From positions 620,001 through 684,000 of the forward strand of contig NW_020194555.1 in NCBI RefSeq assembly GCF_002865645.1: DNA of 64,000 nt, given 5' to 3'. The translations under genes and the position numbers were made by a program. How positions within the stretch are numbered: the first letter of the stretch is position 1; the number at the start of each line of letters is the position of its first letter. The stretch comes from Hyaloscypha bicolor E. Its lineage: Eukaryota; Ascomycota; Leotiomycetes; Helotiales; Hyaloscyphaceae. Positions 59,442 to 64,000 of the stretch are shown piece by piece. The notes beneath the pieces are model-generated. The model searched no databases and was not told the DNA's origin. It saw only the letters and a list, made by a program, of their open reading frames with translations.

Positions 59442-61640
59442 ATAGCTTCTAAATCTGCTTTATTAATTTATTAAGCCTCTACTAATATAAACTCGACTTA
59501 ATCCAAATCTAATTCTAAATAAAAAGAACTTATAAGAGCTATTTGGGCTTATACTTATTTCAGGTATCTAGATATAGGAGAACTACCTAAATACTATTAT
59601 TATTTTCCTTATAAAAAGAAAAATCTACTAAATATTTATTTGACTTTAGTCTTTACTAATTAATATAATTATCTCAAGTTAATATATAATATTACTATTA
59701 AGAGCGGATTAGAAATTAGTCTACTTTAATTAAAAGTAATTAACTAGCTATAATAGCTTTACTTATAAATAGAGTTATCTGGCCAAATAACTAAAATTAA
59801 TATATATATCTTTTAATAATATCTTAATTAGGTAGTAATTTATAAAGCTTTAATTTCATTAATTATTATCTATAATCTATCTTTTTAAATAGTTAAATAG
59901 CCCGAATTTCATATCTTTTATTAAATATTTAATCCAGAATCTTAGCTCTTTCTTTTTATAACTCACTTTTATATAAGAAAAAAGCTTAGGAAATACTAGA
60001 TTAGCTCAAAAGATATTATATAATAAAAACTCTAGTCTATAGTTTCAAGTATTTATCTCGCTTTTAATATCTAAACTTTTCTATAAGAATATCTTCTTTT
60101 AGGTATTATTATATATTTTATTAAATAATAAAATAAGAATTATATAAAGGCCTTTCTAGCTCTTTATATAATATTAAGTTATTTAGGAGAAAACTAATTT
60201 ATGGTTTTATAACCTATACTTTAAGACTATAGTATTACTAAATAACTTAGAGCTATTATTAGTAATAATACTAGTATAAATAGTATATTATATTAAGCTA
60301 TTTAGGCTTATTTACTAAGGGAAGAAGAATTAGAATAAGATACTTTATAATAATAAATTTATTATTTAGGACATATTATTAATCTTTCTATATAAGCCTT
60401 TTTATTTTATAATATTTTTATAGATAGAGAATTAGAGGCACTTAATAAGTAAGAGAACTTGGGAGATTTAAAAGCCCTATTAAGTAATAAGAAAAAACAA
60501 ATAAAATTTCGATTTTTGGGATTATTAAACTAGCTTTATAATATTATTATATATATTTATTACTTTTCTAGTCAAATTACTAGATTTAAAGCTTTTATTA
60601 GAAAAATAATTTCTCTTAATAATCGGATATAATAGAATAGCTAGTATATAATATTTAATATTACTCTTTAGTAATATACTTATTTTAATACCTATTATAA
60701 GAAATATCTTATAGATCTAAAATTAGATTACCTTAGTTCAGAAGATTAGGGAAGGCTTTGGATAATTTCTATCTTTCTTAAACTATTCTATAAAGCTATT
60801 CTTAAGACTTAAAAAGATACTATAATTATTAATTAGGTGCTTTTTATAATAAATATTTTAATTCGAATATTTAATAAATTACTAATAAGTAATAATTTTT
60901 ATACTAATCTTTATACTAATCTTTATACTAATCTTTATACTAATCTTTATACTAATCTTTATACTAATCTTTATTACTTGAATTAATAATACTAATTATA
61001 GTATAATAGAATATATATATAAATAATAAAGACTTTTATATTTGAATCTAAAAAGAATAAAAAATCTTTAATATATATTATTATAAGTCTAATAATATAC
61101 CTCTTTATACTACTACTTTTATACTTTATTTGAATTACTATATAAAGTATATTAGGGCTAATTAGGAGAAAAGATAGATTTAGCCTACCTTAACTAAAGT
61201 CAAAAAGCTTTAGAAGAAATATTAAAATTAGATATTTGCCTCTAATAATTTAGTACTAGTTAAGGAAATTAAATAGCTAATAGAGAAAGAACTAGATAAT
61301 TTTAATAAGATTATTCAGATATTAGGGGAATATATATAGCCAATAAGTTAAGATAAATATAAGAATTATTATTAGAAGAAGCCATATAATATTAGGGACT
61401 TATTTATATTTTAATAGTAGTATTAAAATATATAAAGAAGGTATTAGCTAAAGCTCTTACTTATAATAATTAATATTCTCTTAATTCTAGTAATAAATAC
61501 TAAAGTAAAGTAAATCTTTTTAGGTACTTACTATATAGTATTATGAAATAGAATTTAAATAATAGCTAAGACTTTAGAGATAATAGAATATTTAAAGTAT
61601 TAGAAAAGAAATAGGATTTTAAGTATTTTTATTAATACTA
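59442..61640 (+). pseudogene. hAT transposase with BED zinc finger, RIP-inactivated
   Basis: DDE/hAT transposase remnant in one plus-strand frame, start codon apparently ATG turned ATA (IASKSA). N-terminal BED-type finger region, whose Cys codons now read as Tyr or Phe: LPKYYYYFPYKKKN...YLKLIYNI. Next come the catalytic-domain landmarks SLLISKLF, YLGENQF-like VIQEKTNLW, and NNR..NS near 60,620, which is the RTRWNS motif of the family. At 61,375-61,640 the C-terminal dimerisation region is visible (ININILLI...then AKTLEIIEYLKY). Most stops are TAA or TAG that one C-to-T or G-to-A change explains. Full original length would be about 730 residues, normal for a fungal hAT. Confidence 0.78.
60901..60972 (+). 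repeat. 12-bp tandem array (ATACTAATCTTT), six copies, inside the transposase frame
   Basis: Six perfect copies. The 12-nt period preserves the frame and encodes repeated YTNL. The same word recurs singly or paired, in both orientations, at about 59,229, 61,655, 62,235, 62,535, 62,890 and 63,810. Confidence 0.92.
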
Positions 61641-64000
61641 GTAAGAAGTAATAAGATTAGTATAAAAATTAGTATAATTGCAATTATTTTCTTTATAATT
61701 TATAATTCCTAGTATCTTAAAGATATAGTATCTAGCTAACTACTACTTTTACTAAAGAAGTTTCTTAAATATTATTAAATAGCTATAGTATTTTCTATAA
61801 CCTATAACTCAGAGTTAGATAGGAAAACATATTAGTATAAGCTATTCTTTAGCTTCTTTCTAGTATATACTAGTAATATTACTACTTTATAGCCTTTTCG
61901 AGATTTAGTAAAGAAATAAAAGCTAGTAGTATTTAATTTAGTCTCGGATTCTGGCTACTAAATAATAGAACCAGGAAAGTTAACCTATTTATTATCTCCC
62001 TATATCTAACTAGTCAAGTTTCTCTAAATAGCCTTTTTGCCTGGTATAAAGAATTTAGTAGGACTAATAAGTATAATATAGTTATTATATAATAATTAGT
62101 AATTAATATAAAGATAAGTAAAATCCATACTTACTATATAATAATCTAATCTTATAGAATAAGAATCTTTTCTTCTTTTATTAAGTTTCCTATTATATTA
62201 TAAACTTAATATATTTATATTTCTATTTTAATTAGTTTTATACTAATCTTTATACTAATCCAAAAAAAAATTATATATCTTGGCTAAAGCTCTTTATATA
62301 CTATTAGCTTTTTCTTTTATTTTATTCTCTAAAACTCGCTTAATCTCTTTCTCTTAATTAAGCTTTTCTTTAGTTTTTTATATCTCTTTAAACTATATAT
62401 TATTCTCGGAATTATATTTAATATCTTCTTATACCAGGTTACTATTATCCCAAGCTATATATAAGCTATTATACTTACTATAGCCAAGTAATTATTTAAC
62501 TACTTTCTAATTCTTTCCTTATTATTCTCTAAAGCCAGATTAGTATAAAGATTAGTATAGGAATATTCTAAAAATACTTCCTTAATTTAATACTTATAGT
62601 AGATTCCTATATTATTTCCTACTATTTTAATAATAAAGTACTTTTATATACTATTGAGCTTATTATTTTATATTTTACTATTATAATTATACCTTAATTT
62701 ATTACCTTTACTTTCTTAATCTTAGTATAAATAGGGTCTTTTATAAGAGCTTTATTATACTTATATACTTTTATAGTATTTGGGTTTTAAGATAGATCCA
62801 TTAGTACTTTTCTCTTATAAGTAGTAGTATAAACAGATCCGATAAAAGAGGCTAGTTAAGATACCATATTAATATAACTATTATCCTATAATATTATAAT
62901 TAGTATAAAAATTAATATAATATAAGTATAGATTTACTTTAGGCTCTAGGGATAATTTAATAATAATTAGTAATATTTTATAATTATTAATATATTTAGT
63001 ATACTAATTATAGTCTATTATTATAGAATATATTATAAGAATAATCTATATAGAGATTAGTAAATTAATTAGTATATTAGAATACTAACTTATAGGTTAT
63101 AGTATAGAGTTATATAATAGTATAGTTAAGTAATTAAAAAGAGATTAAAAGATAAGTAAGATAAAGTAAAATAAAATTAACTTTATAATATAAAATAATT
63201 CACTTTTAAGATATATGAAAATTTTTTTAAGCTATTACCTTACTCTTTCCTATTACTTTACCTTAGCTAATATCTTTCTTTTAATTATACTATTTTAATT
63301 CCTTAATTAATCCCTTAATTAACTCCTTTTATAGTATATTTCTTAATTTATATTAATTACTATACTAATTAAGATATAGTAATTATAATCTCTAGTTAAT
63401 TATTTAATTATAGTATAAACTAAGTAAATTAATAGCAAGTATATTATTTCTAGAAAGGCTTTTATAGGCAAGGCTCTAAGAAAGATATTTAGTAGAAAAG
63501 GCTATATTCCTGCTATTATATAAAAGAAAAGAAAATATAGGTTTAGACCTAGTAATTAGTTAATTAGTAAAAATATTAGTATATCTACTAACTGGATTTA
63601 TAGCTAAGGCCCTTTAAGAAATTAAAAAATATTAGAGAAGTACTAATTTATTAATTCCAAAAGTACTATTTTATTAATTAGTAAAGGAGATTTTGGCTTA
63701 GGAAAATAGATAAAATATATATATTTAAGCTTTGGCTTTATATACTTTATAAGAGTCTATAGAGGCGCTTCTTATTATAGAGTTTGAGTATAAGTTATTT
63801 TTTTTTAATTATACTAATTTTTATACTAATCTAATTCTAGTAATAAACCTTATAGCTATTTATATAAAGCGGGTTATTATCCAGAAAAAGAATATAAAGC
63901 TAGTCTAATAAATGAGATTAGGAATAATGAGTATTAGTAAGGTTATTAAACGTCTTATAGTAGTACTATAGGGTAGTTAGTTTATTTGGGTTACTAGTAA
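61641..64000. other. AT-rich, RIP-like DNA after the hAT transposase
   Basis: No protein family readable. Contains several paired GATTAGTATAAAGATTAGTATA-type words, which may be subterminal transposase-binding repeats or pieces of further hAT copies. The window ends inside this block. Confidence 0.5.

Larger units (their letters stand above)
58453..64000 (+). mobile_element. RIP-mutated hAT transposon (left end and transposase); right end not found
   Basis: The left end begins CAGTGTGGGCTCCGATAA at 58,453, a CAGTG-type hAT terminus at the exact switch from balanced to AT-rich DNA. Tandem subterminal repeats (58,553-59,335) follow, then a transposase frame at 59,442-61,640. I found no inverted copy of the left terminus before the window ends, so the element may continue past 64,000, or another element may begin after about 61.7 kb. 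Confidence 0.6.

Overview
The window is nuclear DNA of a filamentous ascomycete (Pezizomycotina). The protein families point there: a CSC1/OSCA-like DUF221 channel, a GFA-domain protein, a fungal O-methyltransferase, a HET-domain protein, a BTB protein, a fungal-specific transcription factor, an MFS drug transporter and an FAD monooxygenase. So do the short 46-90 nt introns with GT...CTAAC/CTGAC...AG signals. The DNA is strongly two-speed. Balanced-composition gene islands alternate with very AT-rich blocks full of TAA/TAG and TpA and poor in CpA, the signature of repeat-induced point mutation (RIP). I cannot name the species.

Layout. 1-2.9 kb: DUF221 channel gene, 3' end beyond the window. 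3.2-4.35 kb: miniature inverted-repeat elements, one nested inside another. 4.4-5.8 kb: AT-rich, with a possible solo LTR. 6.15-6.68 kb: intact three-exon GFA gene. 7.07-8.4 kb: a TIR element and a solo LTR. 9.6-13.9 kb: a decayed accessory island with an O-methyltransferase pseudogene, a divergent two-exon gene of unknown function and an internally deleted ACC-deaminase pseudogene. 14.5-15.2 kb: a TIR element with a solo LTR inside it. 16.0-17.4 kb: a membrane glycoprotein gene lacking its 5' end.

17.4-44.85 kb: one 27.4-kb block bracketed by matching inverted repeats of about 61 bp. Inside it are a complete but RIP-mutated Ty3/gypsy element (20,755-32,712, two 294-bp LTRs, readable reverse transcriptase and integrase, and an extra ORF after integrase) and a Ty1/copia element on the other strand (32,785-39,652, two 171-bp LTRs, TATAA duplication). 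Removing both leaves a host element of about 8.6 kb that I could not assign to a family.

44.85-53.24 kb: a transcription-factor pseudogene lacking its 5' end, an intact four-exon FAD monooxygenase, an MFS transporter destroyed by a hAT-type insertion (exact 8-bp duplication) and by a 14-bp minisatellite, and an intact four-exon HET gene. 53.3-53.7 kb: a palindromic foldback inserted in a second copy of the 3.2-kb MITE family. 53.8-54.7 kb: a BTB gene. 54.7-58.45 kb: no convincing gene, with degenerate repeats. 58.45-64 kb: a RIP-mutated hAT transposon with about 302-bp tandem repeats in its left end, its right end unresolved.

Overall this is a transposon-rich, probably dispensable or subtelomere-like compartment. 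Genes of self/non-self recognition, transport and secondary metabolism are being broken in it. I judge five genes plausibly functional: GFA, the two-exon unknown, the FAD monooxygenase, HET and BTB. The DUF221 channel is open as far as it can be seen.
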